From Citrobacter amalonaticus (GTDB lineage Bacteria > Pseudomonadota > Gammaproteobacteria > Enterobacterales > Enterobacteriaceae): a stretch of DNA of 64,000 nucleotides. Made by a program: the position numbers and the translations under genes. How positions within the stretch are numbered: position 1 is the stretch's first letter; each line of letters opens with the position of its first letter. Shown here piece by piece: positions 53,816-64,000 of this stretch. The stretch lies in NCBI RefSeq assembly GCF_018323885.1, contig NZ_AP024585.1, positions 1,488,001 through 1,552,000 of the forward strand. Direction: 5' to 3'. The notes below the pieces were generated by a model. That model was not told the DNA's origin. It worked only from the letters and a program-made list of their open reading frames with translations, and did not search any database.

Positions 53816-54559
53816 ATGAAAAACACCGAACTGGAACAACTGATCAACGAGAAACTGAACAGCGCCGCCATCAGCGACTACGCGCCAAACGGTTTGCAGG
53901 TTGAAGGCAAAGAAACGGTGCAAAAAATCGTCACCGGTGTGACCGCCAGTCAGGCGTTACTGGATGAAGCGGTGCGTCTGCAGGCTGATGCGGTCATCGT
54001 TCATCATGGCTATTTCTGGAAAGGCGAATCTCCGGTGATTCGCGGGATGAAGCGCAATCGCCTGAAAACGCTGCTGGCGAATGACATTAACCTCTACGGC
54101 TGGCATCTCCCTCTGGATGCACATCCCGAACTGGGCAACAACGCACAGTTGGCGGCCCTGTTGGGGATCACCGTGATGGGCGAAATCGAGCCGCTGGTTC
54201 CCTGGGGCGAACTGACGATGCCGGTCCCTGGGCTGGAACTGGCGTCGTGGATTGAAGCACGTCTTGGACGCAGGCCGTTATGGTGCGGTGATACCGGGCC
54301 GGATACTATCAAACGTGTCGCCTGGTGCACTGGCGGCGGGCAAAGCTTCATCGACAGCGCCGCGCAGGCTGGCGTTGACGCCTTTATCACCGGTGAAGTT
54401 TCCGAACAAACCATCCACTCAGCCCGTGAACAGGGACTGCATTTTTACGCCGCCGGGCATCACGCCACCGAACGCGGCGGGATCCGTGCGCTCAGCGAAT
54501 GGTTGACGGAGAACACCGATTTGGATGTGACGTTTATTGATATTCCAAACCCGGCATAA
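53816..54559 (+). CDS. ybgI: YbgI, NIF3-family dinuclear metal protein
   Basis: 247-residue NIF3/DUF34 protein with a two-metal site; ligands are in VIVHHGYFW, HLPLDAHPELGNN and AAGHHATERGG. Annotated in databases as a GTP cyclohydrolase 1 type 2 homologue, but the real activity is unsettled. The second of two adjacent ATGs (53816) is better spaced (six bases) from AAGGGA. It heads the pxpBCA operon, 21 bases before pxpB. Confidence 0.92.
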   Translation: MKNTELEQLINEKLNSAAISDYAPNGLQVEGKETVQKIVTGVTASQALLDEAVRLQADAVIVHHGYFWKGESPVIRGMKRNRLKTLLANDINLYGWHLPLDAHPELGNNAQLAALLGITVMGEIEPLVPWGELTMPVPGLELASWIEARLGRRPLWCGDTGPDTIKRVAWCTGGGQSFIDSAAQAGVDAFITGEVSEQTIHSAREQGLHFYAAGHHATERGGIRALSEWLTENTDLDVTFIDIPNPA

Positions 54560-54580
54560 ATAAAAACAAGAGGAACGCAA

Positions 54581-55237
54581 GTGCAACGAGCGCGTTGTTA
54601 TCTGTTAGGTGAAACGGCGGTAGTGCTGGAGCTTGAGCCGCCGGTGACGCTGGCGAGCCAGAAACGTATCTGGCGTCTGGCGCAACGTTTGGTTGAGACG
54701 CCAAACGTGGTCGAGGCGATTCCGGGAATGAACAATATCACCGTGATCCTGCGTGACCCGCAAACGCTGGCGCTGGATGCGATTGAACGCCTGCAACGCT
54801 GGTGGGAGGAGAGTGAGGCGCTGGAGCCAGACTCACGCTATATCGAAATTCCGGTGACCTACGGCGGCGCCGGTGGTCCCGATCTGGCGGACGTAGCCCG
54901 CCACAGCGGCCTGAGCGAAAAGCAGGTAGTGGAGCTGCACGCGTCGGTCGAGTATGTGGTCTGGTTTTTAGGTTTTCAGCCGGGATTCCCGTATCTCGGT
55001 AGCTTACCGGAACAACTGCACACGCCCAGGCGCGCTGAGCCGCGGCTGATCGTTCCGGCTGGATCGGTGGGTATAGGCGGACCGCAAACCGGTATTTATC
55101 CGCTGCCAACGCCTGGTGGCTGGCAGTTGATTGGTCATACCTCGCAGGCCTTGTTCGACCCGAAAAAAGAGGAACCGGTTCTCCTGCGCCCTGGCGATAG
55201 CGTGCGCTTTATCCCGCAGAAGGAGGGGGTATGCTGA
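54581..55237 (+). CDS. pxpB: PxpB, 5-oxoprolinase subunit B
   Basis: 218-residue subunit of the ATP-dependent 5-oxoprolinase PxpABC, which converts pyroglutamate to glutamate. Formerly YbgJ; resembles KipI. Motifs: [12 protein letters not shown] and [14 protein letters not shown]. The start is GTG 54581, preceded by AGAGGAACGCA. Its last codons overlap pxpC by seven bases. Confidence 0.95.
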   Translation: MQRARCYLLGETAVVLELEPPVTLASQKRIWRLAQRLVETPNVVEAIPGMNNITVILRDPQTLALDAIERLQRWWEESEALEPDSRYIEIPVTYGGAGGPDLADVARHSGLSEKQVVELHASVEYVVWFLGFQPGFPYLGSLPEQLHTPRRAEPRLIVPAGSVGIGGPQTGIYPLPTPGGWQLIGHTSQALFDPKKEEPVLLRPGDSVRFIPQKEGVC

Positions 55238-56163
55238 ATATTATTCGCGCGGGATTGTACACCTCCGTTCAGGATGGCGGTCGTCACGGTTTTCGTCAGT
55301 CAGGCGTTAGCCATTGTGGTGCGCTGGATAAACCGGCGATGCAAATCGCTAACCTGTTGGTGGGTAATGAGGCCAGTGCTCCGGTGTTGGAAATTACCCT
55401 CGGACAACTGGTTGCGGAATTTGAAACCGACGGCTGGTTTGCCCTGACCGGCGCAGGATGCGAAGCGCGGCTGGATAATCACCCCGTCTGGACGGGCTGG
55501 CGTCTGCCGGTGAAAGCGGGCCAGCGTCTGGTGCTAAAACGTCCGCAGCACGGTATGCGCAGCTATCTTGCCGTCGCGGGCGGTATCGACGTGCCGGAAG
55601 TGATGGGGTCATGCAGTACCGATCTCAAAGTGGGCATCGGCGGGTTGGAAGGACGCCTGCTGAAAGACGGCGACCGGCTGGCAACCGGCAAACCCCGACG
55701 GACGTTCCTGGAAGCGCGAGGGGTAAAACAGCTGCTATGGGGGAATCGCATTCGGGCGCTGCCGGGGCCGGAATACCACGAATTTGACGCCGTTTCGCAG
55801 GAGTCGTTCTGGCGATCGCCGTGGCATCTCAGTCCGCAGAGTAACCGGATGGGCTACCGCCTGCAGGGACAACCGCTGATGCGAATGACGGATCGGGAAC
55901 TAGTGTCGCACGGTCTGCTGCCTGGCGTGATTCAGGTTCCGCACAACGGTCAGCCGATTGTATTGATGAACGATGCCCAGACGACCGGCGGCTATCCGCG
56001 CATTGCCTGCATAATCGAGGCAGACATGTACCATCTGGCGCAGATCCCGCTCGGCCAACCCATTCACTTTGTTCAGTGTTCGCTGGAGGAGGCGCTGAAA
56101 GCGCGGCAGGACCAACAGCGCTATCTGGAACAACTCACATGGCGACTCAATGATGAACATTGA
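55231..56163 (+). CDS. pxpC: PxpC, 5-oxoprolinase subunit C
   Basis: 310-residue subunit of PxpABC (formerly YbgK), KipA-like carboxylase-type fold with PxpB. Typical stretches are [21 protein letters not shown] near the start and [12 protein letters not shown] near the end. AAGGAGGGGGT precedes the ATG. It overlaps pxpA by 11 bases. Confidence 0.95.
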   Translation: MLNIIRAGLYTSVQDGGRHGFRQSGVSHCGALDKPAMQIANLLVGNEASAPVLEITLGQLVAEFETDGWFALTGAGCEARLDNHPVWTGWRLPVKAGQRLVLKRPQHGMRSYLAVAGGIDVPEVMGSCSTDLKVGIGGLEGRLLKDGDRLATGKPRRTFLEARGVKQLLWGNRIRALPGPEYHEFDAVSQESFWRSPWHLSPQSNRMGYRLQGQPLMRMTDRELVSHGLLPGVIQVPHNGQPIVLMNDAQTTGGYPRIACIIEADMYHLAQIPLGQPIHFVQCSLEEALKARQDQQRYLEQLTWRLNDEH

Positions 56164-56887
56164 TTTAAATGCGGATCTCGGCGAAGGCTGCGCCAGCGAT
56201 GGAGAACTGTTGACGCTGGTCTCATCGGCCAACATTGCCTGCGGCTTTCATGCCGGCGATGCACAAACCATGCTGACCAGCGTGCGCGAGGCGCTGAAAA
56301 ATGGCGTAGCCATTGGGGCACACCCGAGTTTTCCGGATCGGGAAAACTTTGGCCGCACGGCGATGACGCTGCCTGTGGAAACGGTCTATGCGCAAACGCT
56401 GTATCAAATCGGCGCGCTGGCGGCCATGGCCCGGGCGGAGGGGGGCGTCATGCGGCACGTGAAACCGCATGGCATGCTCTACAACCAGGCGGCGAAAGAT
56501 CCGCAACTGGCGGATGCCATTGCCAAAGCGGTGTACGCCTGCGATCCGGCACTGATTCTGGTCGGCCTGGCGGGAAGTGAGCTTGTCCGCGCGGGTGAGC
56601 GTTACGGTCTCGTCACGCGCCAGGAAGTGTTCGCCGATCGCGGTTATCAGGCGGACGGCAGTCTGGTGCCACGCACGCAGCCGGGCGCGCTGATTGAAGA
56701 CGAGGACCAGTCGCTGGCGCAAACGCTGGGAATGGTGGAAACCGGACGCGTGAAAAGCATTACCGGTGAATGGACAAGCGTGGTGGCGCAAACGGTTTGT
56801 ATTCATGGCGATGGCGAACACGCGCTGGCCTTCGCCCGACGTTTACGCTCGGCGTTTGAAGCCCGCAGAATCACCATTGTTGCCTGA
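56153..56887 (+). CDS. pxpA: PxpA, 5-oxoprolinase subunit A
   Basis: 244-residue LamB/YcsF-family subunit of PxpABC. The N-terminal signature [13 protein letters not shown] and the catalytic-region motifs [26 protein letters not shown] and [11 protein letters not shown] are intact. The second of two adjacent ATGs gives the E. coli start. A 77-base gap, the widest in this operon, separates it from the DUF969 gene. Confidence 0.95.
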   Translation: MNIDLNADLGEGCASDGELLTLVSSANIACGFHAGDAQTMLTSVREALKNGVAIGAHPSFPDRENFGRTAMTLPVETVYAQTLYQIGALAAMARAEGGVMRHVKPHGMLYNQAAKDPQLADAIAKAVYACDPALILVGLAGSELVRAGERYGLVTRQEVFADRGYQADGSLVPRTQPGALIEDEDQSLAQTLGMVETGRVKSITGEWTSVVAQTVCIHGDGEHALAFARRLRSAFEARRITIVA

Positions 56888-56964
56888 GCACACTGACGCA
56901 GCCTCCATAGAGGGGTTGCGCATATAAAAACACCACAACAAAACACAACATACAGGAATGGATT

Positions 56965-57693
56965 ATGGGAGATGCAATAACGCTCTGGCCACTGATGGGC
57001 ATCGCCGTCATTGTGGTTGGATTTCTTTTACGTTTTAACCCGGTGCTGGTGGTTATTGTCGCCGGGATCGTCACAGGACTGGCGGCGCAAATGCCGATCG
57101 CCACGATCCTCGAAAAGCTGGGTGAAGGTTTTCTCAACACCCGCAACCTGCCGTTTATCCTGCTGATCCCGCTGGCGGTTATCGGCCTGCTCGAGCGTCA
57201 CGGGCTGAAAGAGCGCGCCCAGGCGTGGATTGCCAGGATTAAAAGCGCTACATCAGGTCGCTTGCTGATCGTCTATCTGTTTATTCGTGAAGCCACCGCT
57301 GCGCTAGGGCTGACCAGCCTGGGCGGTCACCCGCAAATGGTGCGTCCGTTGTTAGCGCCTATGGCGGAAGGGGCGGCGGAGAAAACGTACGGGGCATTGC
57401 CCGGCGCGGTGCGCTACCGGTTGCGAGCGATGTCGGCGGCGACGGATAACGTGGGACTTTTTTTTGGTGAGGATATCTTCGTCGCGTTCGGCGCGATTAT
57501 CTTCATGCACAACTTTATGCTGGAGTCCGGCGGTATTCAGACCGAACCGCTGCACATTGCCTTATGGGGGATCCCAACGGCCCTGTGCGCCTTCGTGATC
57601 CATGGTACGCGCCTGTGGCGGCTGGATAACTATCTGCAACGCGAAATGGCGAAAGCCGGTTCTGTTGACACCCGCAAAGGAGAGGCGCAATGA
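56965..57693 (+). CDS. DUF969 membrane protein, likely transport subunit for pyroglutamate
   Basis: 242-residue protein recognised as DUF969, with about five to six hydrophobic segments and the conserved-looking TSLGGHPQMVRPLL and AATDNVGLFFGEDIF. No experimentally proven function is known to me. DUF969 and DUF979 genes are regularly found together near pyrrolidone-carboxyl peptidase and oxoprolinase genes, suggesting a two-part carrier for 5-oxoproline or pyroglutamyl compounds. It overlaps the DUF979 gene by four bases (ATGA). Not present at this spot in E. coli. Confidence 0.85.
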   Translation: MGDAITLWPLMGIAVIVVGFLLRFNPVLVVIVAGIVTGLAAQMPIATILEKLGEGFLNTRNLPFILLIPLAVIGLLERHGLKERAQAWIARIKSATSGRLLIVYLFIREATAALGLTSLGGHPQMVRPLLAPMAEGAAEKTYGALPGAVRYRLRAMSAATDNVGLFFGEDIFVAFGAIIFMHNFMLESGGIQTEPLHIALWGIPTALCAFVIHGTRLWRLDNYLQREMAKAGSVDTRKGEAQ

Positions 57694-58685
57694 ATTTTCA
57701 ACAAAGCTACCTCTACTGGCTGGCGGGGATCGTGCTGCTGATTGTCGCCATTATGTCCTGGCAGGATAAAGCTAATCCGCGTCGGTTAACGACCGGGTTA
57801 TTCTGGGGCGTCTATGGGCTGTTGTTCCTGCTGGGCGACTGGACGTATCAACTGGTGGGCGACAAACGTATAGTCAACATTGCCGTCGGCGTCGCGGTGG
57901 TGATCATGGCGTTGATCGCCGGTTTTGGCGGCGTCAAGCTGGGCAGTTATCATCAGCGCACCCGCGAGCAGCGGGAAGAGAGCGCGACGCGTCTGGCTAA
58001 CCGCCTGTTTTACCCGGCGCTGGCCATTCCGGTCGTCACCGTGATTGGCGTACTGATGTTCAATCACATTCCGGGGTTGCAGGACGCTCTGTTTGGACCG
58101 GGTAATCATGCCACGCTGGTGACGCTGTTCTCGATGACCGCAGGCTCACTGATTGGTCTCGGTATGGCTATCAAAATGACCCATGAGAGGGTGCATCAGC
58201 CGATTCAGGAGGCGCGCCGCCTGCTGGATTCCATCGGCTGGGCATTTATTTTACCGCAGATCCTCGCAACGTTAGGACTGCTGTTTACGGCGGCAGGCGT
58301 TGGCAGTGGCATTTCGTATCTTACTCAAGAGTATCTGGCCGTCGACAGCCGCTTTATCGCGGTGGCGGTGTATACCATTGGGATGGCGCTGTTGACGATG
58401 GTGATGGGCAATGCGTTTGCCGCCTTCCCGATTGTCACCGCGGGAATTGGCATTCCGATTCTGGTGCTTCAGCACGGTGGTAACCCGGCGGTGATGGCGG
58501 CTATCGGGATGTTCTCCGGCTATTGCGGTACGCTGATGACGCCGATGGCGGCAAACTTCAACATCGTGCCCGCCGCGCTGCTGGAACTGCCAGATAAAAA
58601 CGCGGTCATTAAAGCGCAGGTGCCAACCGGCATACTGCTGCTGCTAGTCAACGTGTTCCTGATGTATTTCCTGATGTTTCTGTAA
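57690..58685 (+). CDS. DUF979 membrane protein, partner of DUF969
   Basis: 331-residue protein with about nine hydrophobic segments, recognised as DUF979. Its C-terminal half has FPIVTAGIGIPIL and GYCGTLMTPMAANFN, like ion-coupled organic-anion carriers. Translation is coupled to the DUF969 gene by overlap, and pcp follows after nine bases. Function inferred as above. Confidence 0.85.
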   Translation: MNFQQSYLYWLAGIVLLIVAIMSWQDKANPRRLTTGLFWGVYGLLFLLGDWTYQLVGDKRIVNIAVGVAVVIMALIAGFGGVKLGSYHQRTREQREESATRLANRLFYPALAIPVVTVIGVLMFNHIPGLQDALFGPGNHATLVTLFSMTAGSLIGLGMAIKMTHERVHQPIQEARRLLDSIGWAFILPQILATLGLLFTAAGVGSGISYLTQEYLAVDSRFIAVAVYTIGMALLTMVMGNAFAAFPIVTAGIGIPILVLQHGGNPAVMAAIGMFSGYCGTLMTPMAANFNIVPAALLELPDKNAVIKAQVPTGILLLLVNVFLMYFLMFL

Positions 58686-58694
58686 GGAGGACGG

Positions 58695-59339
58695 ATGAAA
58701 ACGGTATTAATCACCGGATTTGAGCCCTTCGGCGGCGAGCAGATTAACCCTTCCTGGGAAGTGGTCTCGCAGCTCGACAATGCTATCATCGCCGGGTGCC
58801 GCGTGGTGGCGCGTCAGTTGCCGTGTGTGTTTGGCGAGTCGCTCAGTGTGCTGAATTCCGCCATTGATACGCTCTCTCCGTCGCTGGTGCTGGCCATCGG
58901 ACAGGCGGGCGGACGGACCGATATTACCGTTGAGCGCGTGGCGATCAACGTCGACGACGCCCGTATTCCGGATAATAAAGGCCAACAGCCGGTGGATGAG
59001 CCGATTGTTGCTGGTGGACCAGCGGCCTGGTTTAGCACGCTGCCAGTCAAAGCCATGGTGGCGGCGATGCGTGAAGCCGGTGTGCCAGCGTCGGTCTCAC
59101 AGACGGCGGGGACATTTGTTTGCAACCATGTGATGTACGGATTGCTCCACAAACTGAGCGGCATCGCGGAGGTGAAGGGGGGATTCATCCATATCCCTTA
59201 TCTGCCGCAGCAGGCGGCGGCGCATCCGGGGGCGCCCAGTATGGCGGCGGAAACGGTGCGTCTGGCGCTGGAGGTGGCGATCGCTACCGCATTGCAGGTT
59301 GACGATGACATCGCCGTGACAGGTGGCGCCACGCACTAA
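58695..59339 (+). CDS. pcp: Pyrrolidone-carboxylate peptidase
   Basis: 214-residue cysteine peptidase (C15) that removes N-terminal pyroglutamate from peptides. The catalytic triad is complete: Glu80 (ITVERVAIN), Cys143 ([12 protein letters not shown]) and His166 ([10 protein letters not shown]). AAGGAGG precedes the start. It lies nine bases after the DUF979 gene, before nei. E. coli K-12 lacks this gene. Product 5-oxoproline would be the substrate of PxpABC made from the same operon. Confidence 0.95.
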   Translation: MKTVLITGFEPFGGEQINPSWEVVSQLDNAIIAGCRVVARQLPCVFGESLSVLNSAIDTLSPSLVLAIGQAGGRTDITVERVAINVDDARIPDNKGQQPVDEPIVAGGPAAWFSTLPVKAMVAAMREAGVPASVSQTAGTFVCNHVMYGLLHKLSGIAEVKGGFIHIPYLPQQAAAHPGAPSMAAETVRLALEVAIATALQVDDDIAVTGGATH

Positions 59340-59362
59340 TCTTCTCAGATAAGGACAGAACC

Positions 59363-60154
59363 ATGCCTGAAGGCCCGGAGATCCGCCGCGCGGCGGATAG
59401 CCTGGAGGCGGCGATCAAAGGCAAACCCCTGACGGATGTCTGGTTTGCCTTTGCGCAGTTAAAACCGTATCAATCCACACTGGTGGGGCAGACCGTCACG
59501 GCGATGGAGACGCGCGGCAAAGCGTTGCTGACCCATTTTTCCGCGGGTCTGACGCTCTACAGCCATAATCAGCTGTATGGCGTCTGGCACGTGGTGGACA
59601 GTGGCGACATGCCGCACACCACCCGTATTCTGCGCGTTAAACTGCAAACCGCGGATAAAACCATTCTGCTTTATAGCGCGTCTGACATTGAGATGTTGAC
59701 GCCGGAACAGCTCACTACCCATCCCTTCCTGCAACGGGTTGGGCCGGACGTGCTGGACCCGCGTCTGACCCCTGATGCGGTGAAAGCCCGATTACTCTCG
59801 CCGCGTTTTCGCAACCGCCAGTTTTCCGGGCTGTTGCTGGATCAAGCTTTTCTCGCTGGGCTGGGAAACTATCTGCGGGTGGAGATCCTCTGGCAGGTGG
59901 GGATAACCGGTCAGCATAAAGCGCGCGATCTCAGCGATGCGCAGTTGACGGCGTTAGCGCATGCGCTGCTGGATATTCCGCGCTTGTCCTACACCACGCG
60001 TGGGCAGGTCGATGAAAATAAGCATCATGGCGCGCTGTTTCGCTTTAAGGTGTTTCACCGCGACGGTGAACCTTGCGAACGTTGTGGCGGGATCATCGAG
60101 AAAACCACGCTCTCCTCACGGCCGTTCTACTGGTGTCCACATTGCCAGCATTAA
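59363..60154 (+). CDS. nei: Endonuclease VIII (Nei)
   Basis: 263-residue bifunctional DNA glycosylase/AP lyase that removes oxidised pyrimidines. Catalytic Pro2 and Glu3 (MPEGPEIRR), the helix-two-turn-helix region, and the C-terminal zinc finger CERCG...CPHCQH are present. It is the last gene of the ybgI-pxp unit, 23 bases after pcp, and its stop overlaps the convergent abrB stop by four bases. Confidence 0.96.
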   Translation: MPEGPEIRRAADSLEAAIKGKPLTDVWFAFAQLKPYQSTLVGQTVTAMETRGKALLTHFSAGLTLYSHNQLYGVWHVVDSGDMPHTTRILRVKLQTADKTILLYSASDIEMLTPEQLTTHPFLQRVGPDVLDPRLTPDAVKARLLSPRFRNRQFSGLLLDQAFLAGLGNYLRVEILWQVGITGQHKARDLSDAQLTALAHALLDIPRLSYTTRGQVDENKHHGALFRFKVFHRDGEPCERCGGIIEKTTLSSRPFYWCPHCQH

Positions 60155-61197
60155 TGCGCTTGTCGCGGCGCTTTGGCTGAAATAAAACGGGCGATGGCAG
60201 GGCCAGTGAGAAGAATACTGAACAGCCGCAGGGTTTGCATCGCCATGATCAGCGACATGTCGGCGTGACTGCCGGCGGCAATGACTGCAACCGTATCAAG
60301 CCCGCCGGGGCTGGTGGCGAGATAGGCGGTTAAAAAATCAATCTGCATATAGTGGGTCATTCCCCAGGCCATTGCTGCGCAAATGGCAAGCAGGGCGAAG
60401 ATAGAGAGCAGGATTTGCGGCAACGGTCGCAGCGCCATAAAGAAGACCTGCTTGTCGAATCCGAGACCAATCTGCCAGCCAATAAGCATATACGCTATCG
60501 CCAGCAGCCATTCCGGCAGTTCAATCACCATCACGCCGCTTGCGTGCAGCAGGGCGCCTACCAGCATCGGCACCAGCATGGTACCGGAGGGAATGCGCAG
60601 CACCCGACCGACAACGCTGGCAACCGCCGCTAACAGCAGCGTCGTGAACAGATTGCCGCTCAGCGGCGGGAACCACTCAATCTGCTGGCTGACGGCTTCT
60701 GCGCTTTCGCCCATGATAAACCGCGTCACCAGCACCGCTGCGCCAGCGACAAACAGTACCCGCAAATATTGCATAAAGGCGACCAGGCGGATATCGGCGC
60801 CGTAGTCTTGCGCCATCGCGACCATTGCCGCCGCACCGCCGGGAGATGAGCCCCACGCGCCGGTATTGCCAGGGAGTGAACTGTAGCGAACCAGTAACCA
60901 GCCAACGACCGTACTGGAGAGCAGCGTCACCAGCAGAACTGCCAGCACCACTACCCAGTTTGCCGCCAGCGTCGTTAATAATGAGCCTGACAAATTCTGC
61001 GCGATCATACAGCCAAGAATGGCTTGCGCGCCGAGGAACGTACAGCGAGGAAGCTTTAGTGAGATACCGCGAAGACTAAACAGAATACCGGTGATCATCG
61101 GGCCGAGCAGTAACGCCGCCGGAAGATGAATGCTGAGAAAGAGCAGGGACAGAAGGAGTGACAGCAAAAACAACAAGCCCCACTGCAGAACTGGCAT
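60151..61197 (-). CDS. abrB: AbrB, AbrB-family inner-membrane protein
   Basis: 348-residue protein with about nine or more membrane spans in two repeated halves; motifs [23 protein letters not shown] (spread over residues 115-137) and the mirrored [15 protein letters not shown] in the second half are conserved. E. coli AbrB (first described as a regulator of aidB) has unknown transport function. Unrelated to the Bacillus AbrB transcription factor. Confidence 0.92.
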   Translation of the reverse strand: MPVLQWGLLFLLSLLLSLLFLSIHLPAALLLGPMITGILFSLRGISLKLPRCTFLGAQAILGCMIAQNLSGSLLTTLAANWVVVLAVLLVTLLSSTVVGWLLVRYSSLPGNTGAWGSSPGGAAAMVAMAQDYGADIRLVAFMQYLRVLFVAGAAVLVTRFIMGESAEAVSQQIEWFPPLSGNLFTTLLLAAVASVVGRVLRIPSGTMLVPMLVGALLHASGVMVIELPEWLLAIAYMLIGWQIGLGFDKQVFFMALRPLPQILLSIFALLAICAAMAWGMTHYMQIDFLTAYLATSPGGLDTVAVIAAGSHADMSLIMAMQTLRLFSILLTGPAIARFISAKAPRQAH

Positions 61198-61289
61198 CCT
61201 GTGCTCCCGGAAGAAATGAACAAACTATCCGTAAATCATAGAGAAGGGCGGAGAAGATTAATATAGCGAGGGTCAAGAAAAGGTAGGGA

Positions 61290-61377
61290 AGTTGCCGGAT
61301 GGCGCTACTACTTATCCGGCCTACGAATTGACAACCGTAGGCCGGATAAGACGCAGTCGCGTCACCATCCGGCAGTC
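61290..61377. repeat. BIME of two REP units between abrB and gltA
   Basis: Left unit gttgccggatggcg...ttatccggcctacg, right unit cgtaggccggataagacgc...accatccggca, facing each other in the 186-base gap and ending next to the gltA stop. Confidence 0.8.
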
Positions 61378-61383
61378 TGACGA

Positions 61384-62667
61384 TTAATGCTTAAGGTCAG
61401 ATTTAAAATCGCGTTTTTCGTAGCCGGTGTACAGCTGACGTGGACGCGCGATTTTCATGCCATCGGTATGCATTTCGCTCCAGTGCGCAATCCAGCCGAC
61501 GGTACGCGCCATGGCGAAGATCACGGTGAACATGGAAGACGGGATACCCATCGCTTTCAGGATGATACCGGAGTAGAAGTCGACGTTCGGGTAAAGTTTC
61601 TTCTCAATGAAATACGGGTCGTTCAGCGCGATGTGTTCCAGCTCCATCGCCACTTCCAGCAGGTCATCTTTGGTACCCAGCTCTTTCAGCACTTCGTGGC
61701 AGGTCTCACGCATCACGGTGGCACGCGGATCGTAGTTTTTGTAAACACGGTGACCGAAGCCCATCAGGCGGAAAGAGTCATTCTTGTCTTTCGCACGACG
61801 AACGAATTCCGGAATGTGTTTAACCGAGCTGATTTCTTCCAGCATCTTCAGCGCCGCTTCGTTCGCGCCACCGTGCGCCGGTCCCCACAGGGATGCAATA
61901 CCCGCAGCAATACAGGCAAACGGGTTCGCGCCAGACGAGCCAGCAGTACGTACCGTTGAGGTGGAGGCGTTCTGTTCATGGTCGGCATGCAGGATCAGGA
62001 TACGGTCCATTGCGCGTTCCAGTACCGGGTTCACTTCATAGGTTTCACACGGCGTGGAGAACATCATGTTCAGGAAGTTACCGGCGTAGGAGAGGTCGTT
62101 ACGCGGATAAACAAACGGCTGGCCGATAGAATATTTGTAACACATCGCCGCCATTGTCGGCATTTTGGACAGCAGGCGGAATGCGGCGATTTCGCGGTGG
62201 CGCGGATTGTTAACATCCAGAGAGTCGTGATAGAACGCGGCGAGCGCACCGGTGATCCCGCACATGACCGCCATCGGATGTGAATCGCGACGGAAAGCGT
62301 GGAACAGACGGGTGATTTGCTCATGGATCATGGTATGGCGAGTCACGGTGGTTCTGAATGCGTCGTACTCTGCCTGCGTCGGTTTTTCGCCGTTCAGCAG
62401 GATGTAACACACTTCCAGATAGTTAGACTCGGTGGCTAACTGATCGATCGGGAAGCCGCGATGCAACAAAATGCCTTCATCGCCGTCGATGAACGTAATT
62501 TTGGATTCGCAGGATGCAGTAGAGGTGAAACCAGGGTCAAAAGTAAACATCCCCTTCGAACCCAGGCTACGAATATCAATAACATCTTGACCTAGCGTGC
62601 CCTTCAGCACATCCAGTTCAATAGCCGTATCACCATTTAGGGTGATTTTTGCTTTTGTGTCAGCCAT
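61384..62667 (-). CDS. gltA: Citrate synthase
   Basis: Type II hexameric, NADH-sensitive citrate synthase joining acetyl-CoA and oxaloacetate; 427 residues. Active-site regions include [22 protein letters not shown] and [15 protein letters not shown]. It is divergent from sdhCDAB, with a 709-base regulatory interval as in E. coli. Confidence 0.98.
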   Translation of the reverse strand: MADTKAKITLNGDTAIELDVLKGTLGQDVIDIRSLGSKGMFTFDPGFTSTASCESKITFIDGDEGILLHRGFPIDQLATESNYLEVCYILLNGEKPTQAEYDAFRTTVTRHTMIHEQITRLFHAFRRDSHPMAVMCGITGALAAFYHDSLDVNNPRHREIAAFRLLSKMPTMAAMCYKYSIGQPFVYPRNDLSYAGNFLNMMFSTPCETYEVNPVLERAMDRILILHADHEQNASTSTVRTAGSSGANPFACIAAGIASLWGPAHGGANEAALKMLEEISSVKHIPEFVRRAKDKNDSFRLMGFGHRVYKNYDPRATVMRETCHEVLKELGTKDDLLEVAMELEHIALNDPYFIEKKLYPNVDFYSGIILKAMGIPSSMFTVIFAMARTVGWIAHWSEMHTDGMKIARPRQLYTGYEKRDFKSDLKH

Positions 62668-63063
62668 TTACGGTCTCCTTAGCGCCTTATTGCTTAAGAC
62701 TACTCAGGTGAGATTTGCCATCGATACATCAATCAACCGTTACCAGTTTGTTATTCGGCTCGCCGCTCTGGATAGAGGAGAAACCAGGGTACAGAGCAAT
62801 GGGCGCTTGCAGGTAAATCAGTTAACTCATGGTGAATTAGCAACAAATCAACAACTTAGCAATCCGAATTATTCAACCTGTCTATCACTATTAACTGTAC
62901 TGAAGGGATCGGTCAATATCTTCCTACTGTTACATAACTTATTTGCAGGTTAAAGAGTGACCCCATAACTTTTACGCATTATATGCCTTTTCTGGTGTTG
63001 TTTGTAACAACTTTGTTTAATGATTGTCAAATCAGATGATTAAAAATTAAATAAATGTTGTTA

Positions 63064-63081
63064 TCGTGACCTGTGTCACTG
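63064..63081. promoter_or_regulatory. CRP-type site upstream of sdhC
   Basis: cGTGA-N6-TCACt palindrome centred about 80 bases before the presumed sdhC transcription start, compatible with CRP activation of sdh or gltA. Confidence 0.6.
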
Positions 63082-63117
63082 TTCGGGATAAAACCCGACA
63101 AACTATATGTAGGTTAA

Positions 63118-63146
63118 TTGTAATGATTTTGTGAACGTCCTATACT
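63118..63146 (+). promoter_or_regulatory. sdhC promoter
   Basis: TTGTAA (63118-63123), a 17-base spacer and TATACT (63141-63146). The same arrangement precedes sdhCDAB in E. coli. Confidence 0.8.
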
Positions 63147-63376
63147 GCCGCCAGGTCTCCGGAAACCCCTGCAATCCCGAGCCACCCAGCGTTGTAACGT
63201 GTCGTTTTAGCAACTGGAAGCAGTGTTTTACATGACGCGCAGTTATAGAAAGGACGCTGTCTGACCCGCACGCAGACCGGAGGAAGGAAATCCCGTCGTC
63301 TTTCAGGCTACAGGTGATTCACTCTCTGTACCCGAAGTCCAAAGGGAATAATAAGAACAGCATGTGGGCGTTATTC

Positions 63377-63766
63377 ATGATAAGAAATGTGAAAAAACAA
63401 AGACCTGTCAATCTGGATCTGCAAACGATCCGGTTCCCAATCACGGCGATAGCGTCCATTCTCCATCGCGTTTCCGGAGTGATCACCTTTGTGGCGGTCG
63501 GGATCCTGTTGTGGTTACTGGGCACCAGCCTCTCTTCCCCTGAAGGATTCCAGCAGGCATCCGCCATCATGGGTAGCTTTTTTGTTAAATTTATTATGTG
63601 GGGCATCCTTACCGCGCTGGCGTATCACGTCGTAGTCGGTGTTCGTCACATGATGATGGATTTTGGCTATCTGGAAGAAACATTCGAAGCGGGTAAACGC
63701 TCAGCCAAAATCTCTTTTGTTATCACTGTCGTGCTTTCACTTCTCGCAGGAGTCCTCGTATGGTAA
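63377..63766 (+). CDS. sdhC: SdhC, succinate dehydrogenase cytochrome b556 subunit
   Basis: 129-residue membrane anchor of complex II with three spans, carrying the quinone-site segment SILHRVSG near residues 27-34 and a heme-ligand His in [14 protein letters not shown]. The start ATG 63377 ([12 protein letters not shown]) is the E. coli start; an in-frame ATG at 63314 lies in the leader. In E. coli the start region is a Spot 42 sRNA target. It overlaps sdhD by seven bases. Confidence 0.96.
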   Translation: MIRNVKKQRPVNLDLQTIRFPITAIASILHRVSGVITFVAVGILLWLLGTSLSSPEGFQQASAIMGSFFVKFIMWGILTALAYHVVVGVRHMMMDFGYLEETFEAGKRSAKISFVITVVLSLLAGVLVW

Positions 63767-64000
63767 GCAACGCCTCCGCACTAGGACGCAATGGCGTACA
63801 TGACTTCATCCTGGTCCGTGCTACCGCTATCGTTCTGACGTTATACATCATCTATATGGTGGGTTTCTTCGCCACAAGCGGCGAACTGACCTGGGAAGTC
63901 TGGACCGGTTTCTTCTCATCGGCTTTCACCAAAGTCTTCACCCTGCTGGCACTCTTCTCCATCTTGATTCATGCCTGGATCGGCATGTGGCAGGTGTTGA
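63760..64000 (+). CDS. sdhD: SdhD, succinate dehydrogenase membrane anchor (3' end missing)
   Basis: First 80 codons of SdhD (115 residues in E. coli), starting [16 protein letters not shown]. Two membrane spans and the heme-ligand His in [13 protein letters not shown] are visible before the window ends. The ATG overlaps the sdhC stop region, indicating coupled translation. Confidence 0.95.
   Translation, partial: MVSNASALGRNGVHDFILVRATAIVLTLYIIYMVGFFATSGELTWEVWTGFFSSAFTKVFTLLALFSILIHAWIGMWQVL

Larger units (their letters stand above)
62668..63376. other. gltA-sdhC divergent regulatory region
   Basis: 709 bases with no gene. The left half is AT-rich and should hold the gltA promoters. A CRP-type palindrome sits at 63064-63081 and the sdhC promoter at 63118-63146. 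The following stretch to sdhC is a roughly 220-base leader very like that of E. coli, including GGAGGAAGG at about 63281. Confidence 0.75.

Noticed and set aside
60151..61197. abrB as a homologue of the Bacillus transition-state regulator
   Set aside because: The product is a polytopic membrane protein; only the name is shared.

Overview
This window is an unbroken chromosomal stretch of an enterobacterium. Almost every protein is recognisable, and nearly full length, against its E. coli or Salmonella counterpart, in the familiar order lptE-leuS ... gltA-sdhCD. It is not E. coli K-12. It carries tricarballylate genes (tcuRABC) next to fur, a full-length two-domain YbgA, and a pcp/DUF969/DUF979 block inside the pxp-nei operon, and it lacks any rhs or IS elements between kdp and phr. 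Citrobacter or a close relative is the likeliest source; this is inferred from gene content only.

Layout. 1-15118: lptE (5' end only), leuS, ybeL, rihA, the gltIJKL glutamate/aspartate importer with the SroC sRNA interval, lnt-corC-ybeY-ybeZ-miaB (envelope, ribosome and tRNA maturation) and ubiF. 15178-16033: a seven-gene tRNA operon (Gln, Gln, Met, Gln, Gln, Leu, Met) with its own promoter and terminator, plus a decayed tRNA-Gln-like segment. 16150-28609: asnB, the amino-sugar regulon (nagDCAB / nagE), glnS and the chitoporin pair chiPQ. 28617-33520: tcuCBA-tcuR. 33559-38698: fur, fldA, ybfE, ybfF, seqA, pgm. 38711-42587: the ornithine-induced speFL-speF-potE operon. 42866-50637: the whole kdpFABCDE potassium system. 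50946-60154: ybfA, ybgA-phr, then a long operon for pyroglutamate metabolism ending in nei. 60151-64000: abrB, gltA and the start of sdhCDAB (sdhD cut by the window edge).

How the genes work together. Chitooligosaccharides enter through ChiP, N-acetylglucosamine through NagE, and both are handled by NagA/NagB under NagC control. Pcp would release 5-oxoproline from peptides, PxpABC converts it to glutamate, and DUF969/DUF979 are plausible transporters. YbgA (TudS plus DUF1722, RudS type) sits beside photolyase, suggesting a UV-linked pair.

The most unusual locus is uof-fur. The fur frame is shifted by one base just after the last zinc cysteine, so its next in-frame stop lies beyond the intrinsic terminator. 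The small upstream ORF uof also appears one base short compared with E. coli. All other identifiable complete genes look intact. No CRISPR array, insertion sequence, prophage or replication origin was seen.
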